Below are positions 1-6,881 of a stretch of DNA of 20,583 nt, piece after piece. The stretch comes from a virus. The position numbers and the translations under genes were made by a program. Where the stretch lies: positions 1 to 20,583 of the IMG/VR virus record IMGVR_UViG_3300031612_000095; one strand, written 5' to 3'. How positions within the stretch are numbered: position 1 is the first letter of the stretch; every line of letters starts with the position of its first letter. The notes beneath the pieces were generated by a model. It saw only the letters and a program-made list of their open reading frames with translations, was not told the DNA's origin and searched no databases.

Positions 1-1
1 T

Positions 2-145
2 GCTAGGAATATTGCTAGGAAGAAGGTACTAGGAGGACGCAAGAGTAGCCTAGATGTAGATCACAAGGATCGTAACCCTAGAAATAATAGTCGAAGTAAT
101 TTGAGGCTGGTGAATAAGAGCCAGAATAGAGGCAGAAATAAATAA
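2..145 (+). CDS. HNH endonuclease, C-terminal fragment (5' end outside window)
   Basis: An open frame enters from the left edge and ends at a TAA, giving 47 residues. It carries VDHKDRNP followed by NN, then SNLRLVNKSQN. This is the conserved second half of the HNH nuclease fold (the catalytic/metal-binding His in DH, then the N-NLR-T/N-SQN helix) as found in phage homing-type HNH endonucleases. Such enzymes nick or cut DNA and often spread as selfish genes in phage genomes. It lies on the strand opposite the neighbouring block and converges on it. It is either an inserted homing gene or the last gene of a rightward transcript. The N-terminal part, including the first His, lies outside the window, so intactness cannot be judged. 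Confidence 0.72.
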   Translation, partial: ARNIARKKVLGGRKSSLDVDHKDRNPRNNSRSNLRLVNKSQNRGRNK

Positions 146-161
146 ACGAATAGGGAAGGCA

Positions 162-193
162 AGCCTGTACTTCAATCGCTCAAAATACAGGCT
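162..193 (+). terminator. Hairpin between convergent genes, probable terminator
   Basis: AGCCTGTA (162-169) pairs perfectly with TACAGGCT (186-193) around a 16-nt loop. In the plus direction it is followed by a T-rich stretch (CAGTTTCTT). It sits between the plus-strand HNH stop (145) and the stop of the minus-strand gene (203), where both transcripts would need to end. The large loop and weak T tract make it less than ideal, and it may act in both directions. Confidence 0.5.
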
Positions 194-202
194 CTCAGTT
201 TC

Positions 203-712
203 TTAGACGGGCATCCAAGAGGTAGGTCGTAAGTCTTTTTGTGGTATCTGAAAAGCTTTCGGTCGTTCTGGATGACCAAAATCAGATAGGTATTTATTAT
301 CTTTAGCAGTTATACCTTCTATCCAACCATGTATAGTAGCTTTGTATGAAGCTGTAGGATTAATTTTCTCCACCTCTACCAAGGCATACTTATGACCAGT
401 AGCATCAGAAGGTCTAACAATCAAGTCTCTGTTTTTGTTACTGCCTACTGTACGAATCTGCCATACCTTTCCTATGTCAGCTTCTTTAAATGTGTTAACA
501 GTCATTGGGAAGTACTTATCAATCGCCTTCGCAAACGCTATCTCCCCTAACATACCATACAAATTGTCCTGCATATCCCTACCTTTGTAACCATACTTGT
601 GTTCCAATCCTTTCCTTAGTGATTCTGTATGACGTAAACCTACTAGATGAATAGCAGCAGATACCTCATACCATGTTAATGTAACGACAGACGGGTAGCA
701 ATGTTCCTTCAT
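203..712 (-). CDS. Probable PD-(D/E)XK-like phage nuclease-fold protein with degenerate motif
   Basis: The start is set at the ATG at 712, because GAGGAGGTGATCCT lies directly before it. An in-frame ATG at 751 has no SD, although it overlaps the upstream stop (ATGA). The 169-residue protein shows GMLGEIAF (53-60), then EADIG (78-81), WQIRT (84-88) and two beta-strand-like segments DLIVRP and YALVEV. The order GE, D, then x-I-R resembles small phage proteins of the PD-(D/E)XK nuclease superfamily, where E-x-K normally follows the D. Here Q85-I-R87 stands in place of E-x-K, so cleavage activity is doubtful. It is the last gene of the leftward block. The fold assignment is inferred from the pattern of motifs only. 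Confidence 0.5.
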   Translation of the reverse strand: MKEHCYPSVVTLTWYEVSAAIHLVGLRHTESLRKGLEHKYGYKGRDMQDNLYGMLGEIAFAKAIDKYFPMTVNTFKEADIGKVWQIRTVGSNKNRDLIVRPSDATGHKYALVEVEKINPTASYKATIHGWIEGITAKDNKYLSDFGHPERPKAFQIPQKDLRPTSWMPV

Positions 713-747
713 AGGATCACCTCCTCTCACAGTTATAGGGTAAGTAT

Positions 748-933
748 TCATTTGTCTTTTAATGGGCTGTAGTATACGTGATGAGTGCGTATTCTGTTTT
801 CTTTGTAGACTTTGTTTCTTTTACTAGCAGACTCTCCTTGACAGCAATCACCGTCATTGATACGCCCACACTTAGCACATTGTACATGACCATGTACCCA
901 TAGTTCTTCTTCTGAACCACATTGACATTTCAT
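748..933 (-). CDS. Small zinc-ribbon-like protein
   Basis: The protein has 61 residues. Cysteines C3 and C5, then C19 and C22 (CAKC), look like two zinc-binding knuckles, with a further CC pair at 30-31. The rest is basic and hydrophilic (KRNKVYKENRIR). The start is supported by GGAG eight bases upstream. It lies between two nuclease-like genes in the leftward block with almost no spacing, so it is co-transcribed with them. A nucleic-acid-binding role is possible but not shown. No family was recognised. Confidence 0.7.
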   Translation of the reverse strand: MKCQCGSEEELWVHGHVQCAKCGRINDGDCCQGESASKRNKVYKENRIRTHHVYYSPLKDK

Positions 934-935
934 AA

Positions 936-1418
936 TTATTTCTCCATGTATATGTCCATCCTACCATCCGATAATGTATCGTGATGACTGCCACCTTTCA
1001 TACGCATTAGATCCGTCAAAAATTTGACGCATATAGTTACTGTATGGTCAGCCTTTTTATCTATAACCTTATTGTTTGATTCTAACTGCCATAACATATA
1101 GCCCAATGGTACTACAACCTCCCAGTATTTCCAATGGCTTTGTCTATATATTAATACAGGTACAGGATTCAATGCATGTTCATCGTCATTTGCTTGACGC
1201 AATGCTTGAGTCCACCATTCAGCTACGTTACCCTGAGTTACTTTTCTATATAGTTTAACCTCAATGAAATAAGTAAACTCTCCTATAGTTATCTTGACAT
1301 CACAGCCACCATCTCTAGACGCACCCAGTTCTCTGGTGATTGGTTCGCCTAGATATTTGGATAGCATATGGCATACTTCCCTTTCACCACGTTGTCCTTT
1401 AGCTCTACTGTTAGTCAT
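936..1418 (-). CDS. PD-(D/E)XK nuclease, Holliday-junction-resolvase-like
   Basis: The 160-residue protein has a textbook Hjc/VRR-type nuclease core near its N-terminus: KGQRGERE (7-14) with the first acidic residue, then GGCDV with D40, then IEVK with E53 and K55, and a conserved Gln in WWTQA (71) on the following helix. These residues form the metal-dependent active site of resolvase-like PD-(D/E)XK enzymes, which cut branched DNA. AGGAGGT precedes the ATG by five bases. It overlaps the upstream gene by 8 nt. With the DnaB helicase, exonuclease and annealing protein upstream, a role in resolving replication or recombination intermediates is likely. A different structure-specific or restriction-like DNA nuclease is the main alternative. 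Confidence 0.75.
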   Translation of the reverse strand: MTNSRAKGQRGEREVCHMLSKYLGEPITRELGASRDGGCDVKITIGEFTYFIEVKLYRKVTQGNVAEWWTQALRQANDDEHALNPVPVLIYRQSHWKYWEVVVPLGYMLWQLESNNKVIDKKADHTVTICVKFLTDLMRMKGGSHHDTLSDGRMDIYMEK

Positions 1419-1626
1419 GTATTACCTCCTCTTTAGGTATAATCATTACCTCTTCTTCATCCATACCTAGCTCATGATATATGTATCTCTTAGCCTCCTC
1501 TCTTGAAAAAAATATTTTAGTTTTCATGGAGGATTCTTCGTTAAGATACTCCATACCCCGTGGGCATTCCTCTTTATCATCACGACAAGTAGCACATTCT
1601 CTAGCTAGTACATACTCTCTGGTCAT
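1411..1626 (-). CDS. Hypothetical protein with N-terminal Cys cluster
   Basis: The 71-residue protein was not recognised. The N-terminal third has C11, C14 (CATC) and C21, which could be part of a metal site, although a fourth Cys is missing. The C-terminal half is an acidic, probably alpha/beta segment (FFSREEAKRYIYHELGMDEE). GGAGG lies nine bases upstream of the ATG. The gene overlaps both neighbours by 4-8 nt, which suggests translational coupling between the helicase and the resolvase-like nuclease. Confidence 0.7.
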   Translation of the reverse strand: MTREYVLARECATCRDDKEECPRGMEYLNEESSMKTKIFFSREEAKRYIYHELGMDEEEVMIIPKEEVIHD

Positions 1627-2945
1627 AGTATTCCCTCCAATGTTATACGTTGTCTAGCTCCATCAAAGTTAGACTTAAACTTACAGGATTCACCATTACG
1701 ATTCTTCTCTAATGCTACTATGCTCTCACCATCTCTAGTGGTATACATGTTAATAAAACAATCACATACACGACTCAACTCTAGCGTACCTGCTACCCTA
1801 CCCAACCCACCTGCTGAACCTAACCCATTGTTATATCCCTCTCTGTTTTGTTGGGCTACTACTACCAGATGAACGCCTAGTCTTGTCGTTACATTCTTTA
1901 ATTCCTTAACGTATTTCTGTAGCTTAATCCAATGCTCCATGTTGTACTCATCACGCTCACTAGCAATCTCACCTAGATGATCTATGACTACAACCTTGAC
2001 GTTGTTACATGTGACATGCTCCTGTATCAAAGCCATAGTAGTGCCTAATGTTTTAGGTTCGTTACCAGTAATGATTAAGTTTTTACGTTCTAGTAATCCT
2101 AACCTAGCGTTATTGTAGGCTTCTGCGTTTTCTCTACTGCGAAATTTACGGTTATATATTTCGTCATATGTTACCCCAGATGCCATCGCTAAGATACGCC
2201 TAGCCAATTGCTTACGGTTCATCTCATAGTTAATATATAAGACACGCCCATCGTAATCACTACTAGCTATATGGACTACCCAATTAAGAGCAAGCATAGA
2301 TTTACCATGACCTGTCGGTGCAGAGATAACATTGATATCCTGTAACCCGTGCATCTTAACGTCCAGTAATGGCATACCCGTAGCAGGGCCATCATAGTCA
2401 TTTGATTCACGCTCCCCAGAATCCATCTCATCCTGTATCTCTGTTACCCATTCATCAGGCTCTGATACACAGGACTCATTGAATAAAAAATCACGTGATC
2501 TTAGTATGTCTGTAGATTCTTGTTGTAGGATACCAATAACATCAGAAGAATCTGAGTTGCTATTGAGTGAGTTCTGAACCTTAGTACATAAGCTAGATAT
2601 CAATCTCTTAGAAGAAAACTCCTTGAGTAACTTGCTTGAGTTATCGTTAGCTATTGGGTGTTCATAAGCATAGTCTTGTATCTCTTCTAGTACCTCTTGC
2701 CTCCTTGGTTGGTTAGCGAACCTAGCTTTAATGCTTATGTAATCTGTGTTACCACTTAGTTTGAATGAGTCGCATATCTCTGAGTATAGTTCTTGGTGTA
2801 TACCGTAGTAGAAGTCATCCGCAACTAACCTATCCATGAAGAACAAAGCCTCTGATTTCTCACGCATCATAGCAGACAAGATAACCCTCTCAACATCTCT
2901 ATCTGCAAAGGTAGCGGAGAACATATTATCGGGTACTTCTGGCAT
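1623..2945 (-). CDS. Replicative DNA helicase, DnaB family
   Basis: The protein has 440 residues from the ATG at 2945, chosen because CAGGAGACTCT precedes it; an ATG at 2981 has only a weak SD. The N-terminal segment (about 10-150) fits the DnaB N-terminal collar, with ADRDVERVILSAMM at the front. The RecA-like ATPase follows: Walker A APTGHGKS (209-216), the NYEM motif with the catalytic Glu (239-242), Walker B VVVIDH (318-323), then VVVAQQNR and the loop GSAGGLGRVAGT before a final strand. The family forms hexameric rings that unwind DNA 5'-3' at the fork. No primase domain (TOPRIM or zinc) is present, so priming must come from elsewhere. The gene sits just downstream of a long A/T tract and the annealing-protein gene. 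Confidence 0.93.
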   Translation of the reverse strand: MPEVPDNMFSATFADRDVERVILSAMMREKSEALFFMDRLVADDFYYGIHQELYSEICDSFKLSGNTDYISIKARFANQPRRQEVLEEIQDYAYEHPIANDNSSKLLKEFSSKRLISSLCTKVQNSLNSNSDSSDVIGILQQESTDILRSRDFLFNESCVSEPDEWVTEIQDEMDSGERESNDYDGPATGMPLLDVKMHGLQDINVISAPTGHGKSMLALNWVVHIASSDYDGRVLYINYEMNRKQLARRILAMASGVTYDEIYNRKFRSRENAEAYNNARLGLLERKNLIITGNEPKTLGTTMALIQEHVTCNNVKVVVIDHLGEIASERDEYNMEHWIKLQKYVKELKNVTTRLGVHLVVVAQQNREGYNNGLGSAGGLGRVAGTLELSRVCDCFINMYTTRDGESIVALEKNRNGESCKFKSNFDGARQRITLEGIL

Positions 2946-2986
2946 AGAGTCTCCTGTTTGCGGAAAGGGGCATAGCCCCAATCCAC

Positions 2987-3054
2987 ATAATAATTAATAA
3001 TAATAATAATAATATTATATATATATTATAATAATAATTATAATAATAATAATA
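2987..3054. repeat. 68-bp pure A/T tract of TAA/AT repeats
   Basis: Every base from 2987 to 3054 is A or T. The tract is mainly TAA/ATA trinucleotide repeats on each side of a central TATATATATA and has approximate dyad symmetry. It fills the gap between the annealing-protein gene and the helicase gene, which otherwise sit in a densely packed operon. Such a tract melts easily and can act as a DNA-unwinding element, or it may be a slippage-prone microsatellite. The function is inferred only from composition and position. Confidence 0.8.
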
Positions 3055-3079
3055 CCTATAGCTCTTAGGTATATACCTA
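3054..3079 (-). promoter_or_regulatory. Overlapping short inverted repeats (ACCTA / TAGGT / ACCTA)
   Basis: ACCTA (3054-3058), TAGGT (3066-3070) and ACCTA (3075-3079) alternate. The middle arm can pair with either flank, and 3066-3079 is a perfect 14-bp palindrome (TAGGTATATACCTA). The palindrome overlaps the stop codon of the annealing-protein gene and abuts the A/T tract. It could be a binding site, a weak processing or terminator hairpin, or a flank of the unwinding element. There is no G+C-rich stem. Confidence 0.35.
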
Positions 3080-3793
3080 TGTCGTAATAGGAGAGGTATA
3101 CTTACAGTCTGGGTAGTTAGGGCAAGCCCAGAAACTACCAAACTTACCACTCTTAACAACCATAACAGCACCACACTTCTTGCATAATTGGTCTGGATGC
3201 ACACCCTCTGTACTAGTAGGTGTGTCTGTTTTATGCGGTACTGGAGAAGCATTAAAGATGTCAGTAGCGACAGCAATAATGTCCTCTTCATCCAGACCAG
3301 TACTAGCAGGCGTTTCTGATTCTGATTCCGTCTGCGCTTCATCTTCCCTAGTCCATAGCTCTATACCACAACCAAACATAGCTGCATTCTTACACAAGCA
3401 TCTCATCTGGGCGTTATGTATATCTCTAGCATTAGGCTTAAGGTTAACCGTTGTGAATGTCTTGCCATATATAGGGGATGTCATAGATCTGGTTGTTTCG
3501 TAACAAGTAATACTTGTAGTCACAAAGAACCCAGTTGATTGGTCACCCATATAAGGACGCATTGTTTCACATTGGACACCGTCTTGATTGAGCTTAAGAG
3601 TATAGTCTCTGAATACATAGGTAGCACTGGGGCAAGTTCTAAAGAACCTATCCATTACGTTAGGCCACGGTATATAATCCATACCCTTACAACCCTTACT
3701 CTTGATACAGGTAGCTATATCATCTCTGAACTCTTTGGACTGAAAGGAAGCGTATAGCTCTGCAAGCTTCTTCTCATTGGACTTCTCTGGCAT
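3077..3793 (-). CDS. Single-strand annealing protein (DUF1071/Sak3-type) with C-terminal topoisomerase zinc ribbon
   Basis: The protein has 238 residues. The N-terminal domain matches the DUF1071 annealing-protein pattern: MDYIPWPNVMDRFF (38-51), PSATY, a FFVTTSITCYE strand, then NARDIHNAQMRCLCKNAAMFG (121-141), the hallmark helix before GIELWTREDE. After an acidic Ser/Thr/Pro-rich linker (152-200) comes CKKCG (204-208) and ACPNYPDC (223-230). These four Cys are arranged like the zinc-ribbon domain found at the C-terminus of type IA topoisomerases. DUF1071 proteins anneal complementary single strands. The YqaJ exonuclease two genes upstream would supply the single-stranded substrate. AGGAGATACAT precedes the ATG. 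The zinc ribbon probably adds single-strand DNA binding. Confidence 0.82.
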   Translation of the reverse strand: MPEKSNEKKLAELYASFQSKEFRDDIATCIKSKGCKGMDYIPWPNVMDRFFRTCPSATYVFRDYTLKLNQDGVQCETMRPYMGDQSTGFFVTTSITCYETTRSMTSPIYGKTFTTVNLKPNARDIHNAQMRCLCKNAAMFGCGIELWTREDEAQTESESETPASTGLDEEDIIAVATDIFNASPVPHKTDTPTSTEGVHPDQLCKKCGAVMVVKSGKFGSFWACPNYPDCKYTSPITT

Positions 3794-3802
3794 ATGTATC
3801 TC

Positions 3803-4039
3803 CTAATCTAAGGTTAATGTTATACGTATAACTCCATTGGAATCACTAAGCTTGATGTCATTCCTATTAAAATACATAAGGAGAGAGCCATCTTTACCTT
3901 CATCTACAGCACTCTCCATGTTTGCCATAAACTTAGGTAGGTTAGTGACATGTAGTGCTACTGCTACTGGGAAAGTACCTGTATTGTTGGAAATAGGGAT
4001 GCCATCAAAGTCTGATTGATCCCCGTTGTTTGAACTCAT
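3803..4039 (-). CDS. Hypothetical protein between annealing protein and exonuclease
   Basis: The 78-residue protein was not recognised. The N-terminus is polar and Asn/Asp/Ser-rich. The rest suggests a small alpha/beta domain (FPVAVALHVTNLPKFMANMESAV, then LLMYF, then VIRITLTLD). AGGAGACACT precedes the ATG. Its place between the exonuclease and the annealing protein, 9 nt from each, suggests a part in the same recombination step, for example as an accessory or single-strand-binding partner. That is inference from position only. Confidence 0.7.
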   Translation of the reverse strand: MSSNNGDQSDFDGIPISNNTGTFPVAVALHVTNLPKFMANMESAVDEGKDGSLLMYFNRNDIKLSDSNGVIRITLTLD

Positions 4040-4047
4040 AGTGTCTC

Positions 4048-5130
4048 CTATATGTATTTAGCTTTTAATAAAAACCTACGTGATTGTGTGAATGCTTTGG
4101 TAGCGTTAGCCTCACAATGATTTAGCTCAGACATAGCCCAATCAGAAGCATCAGATGGGTTAGCCTTAAGAGACTTGCGAAGTGATTCCACAATGTTCTT
4201 ATGGTCAACCTTTACCCTAGCTTTAGGTGACTTGAAGGAAGCTAACTCTTCACCCTCTTGGCTGATAAGCTTACCTGCATTACCCATGTGTGACTTAATC
4301 ATATTCTTCAGCGATTCCTCCTCTTCTTCTAAGGGTTTTAAATCCATGCGTACATCATATAAGCGGTGTACGGCAGCGTCTATAGTGCCACTACTCTGTA
4401 CCATATCCATTGTATCGGTAGGGTAGAGTAACTTAATGTCCATCTCACTAGGCTTATCTATATGAGGGATTGTACCGCTTTGTAGGCATGTCCAGAAGTC
4501 TATGACTTTATCCAATACCTTAGTCTTTAGATCGGAATCAACATAGATGTCATGGACTAGCATAGGATCGCAAGACATACGAAGATGAGGTGCTAACCCT
4601 ACTAATTTCCAATGATCTATGCCTGTAACAATAGAATACCATACTACTTGGTAGAATTGCCAAGGAGGTATCTCATCGTTAGCCCAGTACTTACGCCACA
4701 TACCCTCACTAACAGTCTTGATCTCTATACCTGATAACTCAAAGTTATCTGGGTCACCTAGCTGGACAAAACCATCTGGATGTGCATACGCCCAACTAGG
4801 TACATCACTCTGAAACTCACCACCTCTAACAATACGTGGTTTGTACAGTACTCCGTCCTTGTCATCTGGGAATCCTACATAGGGGGATTTGTTGTTAAGT
4901 GGTAGCCCGTACAGGTCGAAATGATAGTTGTTATCGTCTGCATACTTTTTGGCAATAACATCCTCCAATATATGACCCCACTCCATAGCATGATTCATCT
5001 GAAGAGGGGGAATTTCCCCCTTCTTATCCTTGTATACTTTGATTATGCTAGAGTATGGGTTGGCTCCCATGATTGCACCGACATCACTACCACCTATGCC
5101 TTGCCTTCTTTCTTCGTGCGTTAGAAGCAT
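4048..5130 (-). CDS. YqaJ/lambda-exonuclease family recombination nuclease
   Basis: The protein has 360 residues. The N-terminal two thirds carries the YqaJ-type core: RRQGIGGSDVGAIMGANPY (8-26), MEWGHILEDVIAKKY (49-63), AHPDGFV with D119, IEIKT with E136 and K138, then QFYQVVWYSIVTG (158-170). D119, E136 and K138 form the PD-(D/E)XK catalytic set of lambda-type exonucleases, which digest the 5' strand from duplex ends. The C-terminal third contains a probable helical or coiled region (LKPLEEEEESLKNMIKSHM) and is longer than the minimal domain. It overlaps the DUF932 gene by 10 nt and lies two genes upstream of the annealing protein, forming an exonuclease/SSAP pair. Confidence 0.88.
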   Translation of the reverse strand: MLLTHEERRQGIGGSDVGAIMGANPYSSIIKVYKDKKGEIPPLQMNHAMEWGHILEDVIAKKYADDNNYHFDLYGLPLNNKSPYVGFPDDKDGVLYKPRIVRGGEFQSDVPSWAYAHPDGFVQLGDPDNFELSGIEIKTVSEGMWRKYWANDEIPPWQFYQVVWYSIVTGIDHWKLVGLAPHLRMSCDPMLVHDIYVDSDLKTKVLDKVIDFWTCLQSGTIPHIDKPSEMDIKLLYPTDTMDMVQSSGTIDAAVHRLYDVRMDLKPLEEEEESLKNMIKSHMGNAGKLISQEGEELASFKSPKARVKVDHKNIVESLRKSLKANPSDASDWAMSELNHCEANATKAFTQSRRFLLKAKYI

Positions 5131-5939
5131 ATCTCCTCCTCTTTGGGAATGATTAAACCATTCAGCTTACTAACCATCTCTATCTGTCGTGTTGGATTAT
5201 ATTTCTTAGCGACAGTATTAAAAGCATTGTATAACCTCCAACCATCGTGCCGTTTGGCGAACTCAGGATGGGTAGGTTCTTCCCAAAACTTATCAACCAT
5301 ACCAATGTGTGACCAAGGCAATAACTTAGTCCTAGCTGCCCTTAGATATGTGTCGGATAATCTTTCGTTTGTGATATATCTTTCCTTCAAAGCAGTAACC
5401 ATCTTACCTAACTCTGGTATCTTATCTAGGTACTTAATTAAACCATGACCTATTAGATGACTCAGGGAATTTACGTTACCAAATGTATGTTTGTAGTTGA
5501 ATGCAATCTCACCTGTAATAGCCATGTTGTCACATACAAAACAGTCACCCCCTACAGTAGCCTTGGCTGCAAACTTACTAAGGTTAGAATGACGTAGCCC
5601 CATAGTAGGCTCTATCTCATTGGTAACATGTTGGGAGAGTATCGTAGGTCTACCTTGTATCTCTGTAGCAAACCTAAGATAACCAAATAGATCAGCACCA
5701 TTCTCACTAACGCCCCACTTAGTACGTTCAAGATCAACAGGCATACCATGTCTATTGCATCCATCTATTACCTTGCAGGCAAAATCATAGTGTTGTATGC
5801 CTTGCCATATATCTGATCGTTTGATTACTCTAGGGTTACCATCCTTGCCTATGTAATGGTATATCCTAGGGGTAATAGGTACATCCTTTAACTCATGTAG
5901 CTTCAATTCACTAGCACCGCAATGTAACATTAACGACAT
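5121..5939 (-). CDS. DUF932 family protein (phage/plasmid-like)
   Basis: The 272-residue protein carries the DUF932 signature MGLRHSNLSKFAAK (113-126) followed by FVCDNMAITGE (134-144) and a His shortly after. The usual form in the family is GLRNSHDKS then VFVCDN..SGE. DUF932 proteins occur widely in phages, plasmids and integrative elements next to recombination genes. Their biochemical role is not established. AGGAGAACAAT precedes the ATG at 5939. The gene overlaps the start of the exonuclease gene, so the two are probably translated together. Confidence 0.82.
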   Translation of the reverse strand: MSLMLHCGASELKLHELKDVPITPRIYHYIGKDGNPRVIKRSDIWQGIQHYDFACKVIDGCNRHGMPVDLERTKWGVSENGADLFGYLRFATEIQGRPTILSQHVTNEIEPTMGLRHSNLSKFAAKATVGGDCFVCDNMAITGEIAFNYKHTFGNVNSLSHLIGHGLIKYLDKIPELGKMVTALKERYITNERLSDTYLRAARTKLLPWSHIGMVDKFWEEPTHPEFAKRHDGWRLYNAFNTVAKKYNPTRQIEMVSKLNGLIIPKEEEICF

Positions 5940-5948
5940 ATTGTTCTC

Positions 5949-6179
5949 CTATTTAGATGTCCAAGTGTGTGCTTCCTCAACAACAAGGACGGGTTTATAA
6001 TCGTACCTACCGTAAGACCAACGCTTATATATCTGGTGTATACGTTGTTTAGAAACATTCCATTCTTTACCTAGCTCTGTAAGGGATCTACCCTCTGCTA
6101 TTTGCTTAAGGATTTTCTTATCCCTGTCACTAGGTTCTAATTGCATCTTCCTTCCACGCTTAAGTAATACTCTTCGCAC
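5949..6179 (-). CDS. Small HTH DNA-binding protein (sigma region-4-like)
   Basis: The 76-residue protein starts at a GTG at 6179, with GGGAGG five bases upstream. An internal ATG (residue 12) has only poorly spaced AAGG before it. Residues about 16-50 form a helix-turn-helix: DRDKKILKQIAEGRS, LTELGKEWNVS, KQRIHQIYKRW. This resembles sigma-70 region 4 or LuxR-type recognition helices (the L..LGKEW.VSKQRIHQI pattern). The N-terminus is very basic (RRVLLKRGRK). It could be a small transcription regulator or a sigma/anti-sigma-like factor. Its start overlaps by one base the stop of the frame-disrupted membrane gene upstream (TAGTG), suggesting coupling. Confidence 0.75.
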   Translation of the reverse strand: MRRVLLKRGRKMQLEPSDRDKKILKQIAEGRSLTELGKEWNVSKQRIHQIYKRWSYGRYDYKPVLVVEEAHTWTSK

Positions 6180-6313
6180 TAAAACCTCCCTTCAGTTAAT
6201 AACTCCTCATAAGGCACAACATAGGTATTGCTGTGCTTGTTGCTTACATACCAAATAGTCCAAGTAACCATTGTTGCTACTAGTATTAAAATAATTAAAA
6301 AAATTCTACTCAT
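6179..6313 (-). pseudogene. Small membrane protein gene interrupted at a T8 run (frameshift, slippage or sequence error)
   Basis: An ATG at 6313 overlaps the upstream stop (ATGA) and has GGAG eight bases before it. After four codons the frame enters eight Ts, and as written it gives a poor 35-residue product. With one T fewer, the frame would read MSRIFLIILILVATMVTWTIWYV followed by a polar tail to a TAG at 6179-6181, 44 residues in all. That frame gives one clear transmembrane segment and ends in a one-base overlap with the GTG of the HTH gene. The well-placed start and stop suggest a real gene. The indel is either an assembly error, a mutation, or a site of transcriptional slippage on the homopolymer. 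Confidence 0.55.
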
Positions 6314-6531
6314 GTAATTGTCTCCGCTTTAATCTTATGTTTGTAAGGGTAATTCTTATATGGATTATTAACAGGTGTTAGCTCCTTGAATGGGTCAACA
6401 GACTCAACGTATTCTAATTTCTTAGTACGCTTATTAGGTCTATAGATCTTGACTAACCCATGTGGGCTACCATCCTCTACCAATTTCAAGATTGGATCTC
6501 TCTCACCAATAAGTCTTCCTATATGATTCAT
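6310..6531 (-). CDS. Hypothetical small basic protein
   Basis: The 73-residue protein was not recognised. It is rich in Lys, Arg, Pro and Tyr (IYRPNKRTKKLEYVE, NPYKNYPYKHK) with no Cys and no membrane segment. GAGG lies about ten bases before the ATG, inside the end of the upstream gene. It overlaps that gene by 4 nt (ATGA) and overlaps the following small membrane gene the same way, so three genes here are chained by start-stop overlaps. Confidence 0.65.
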   Translation of the reverse strand: MNHIGRLIGERDPILKLVEDGSPHGLVKIYRPNKRTKKLEYVESVDPFKELTPVNNPYKNYPYKHKIKAETIT

Positions 6532-6881
6532 AGGTGACCATCCTCTTTAAGATTATAATCTCTTGTTACCTTCTCATACCCATCTGGTATGCCACCAAGA
6601 GCAATGATTTCTTCCTTAGTTTTCCTTATCTGGTCACACAATACCTCTGCCCTTCGCTCATATATAGGCAACCCAAATTTTCTTAGTCTTACCTTAACTG
6701 GCTCAGTTACAGCAGCCCACCGTATGTTGCCACCTTCACTAAAGTATGATTTATCATAGGTAAACATGCGTGTCTCTTCTGGTAGTAGAGGTCTAGTTGA
6801 TTGGAACTCTTCACGGAAAGCACGTAGGTTAAAGTTTAAATCTGTTATTGTCTTAGTTGATAACGTCATCTTCTGGCTCAT
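6528..6881 (-). CDS. Hypothetical protein
   Basis: The 117-residue protein was not recognised. It appears soluble and charged, with a helical C-terminal half (YERRAEVLCDQIRKTKEEIIAL). There are no obvious catalytic motifs. It begins inside the 3' end of the preceding gene (29-nt overlap) and an SD (AAGGAGGTAAG) lies in that gene. Its stop overlaps the next start by 4 nt. Position in the chain of small genes is the only clue to function. Confidence 0.68.
   Translation of the reverse strand: MSQKMTLSTKTITDLNFNLRAFREEFQSTRPLLPEETRMFTYDKSYFSEGGNIRWAAVTEPVKVRLRKFGLPIYERRAEVLCDQIRKTKEEIIALGGIPDGYEKVTRDYNLKEDGHL

Noticed and set aside
2926-3342. Minus-strand 138-codon frame over the A/T tract
   Set aside because: Overlaps the 3' part of the SSAP gene and the A/T repeats in another frame; Leu/Tyr/Ile-rich nonsense composition and no SD.
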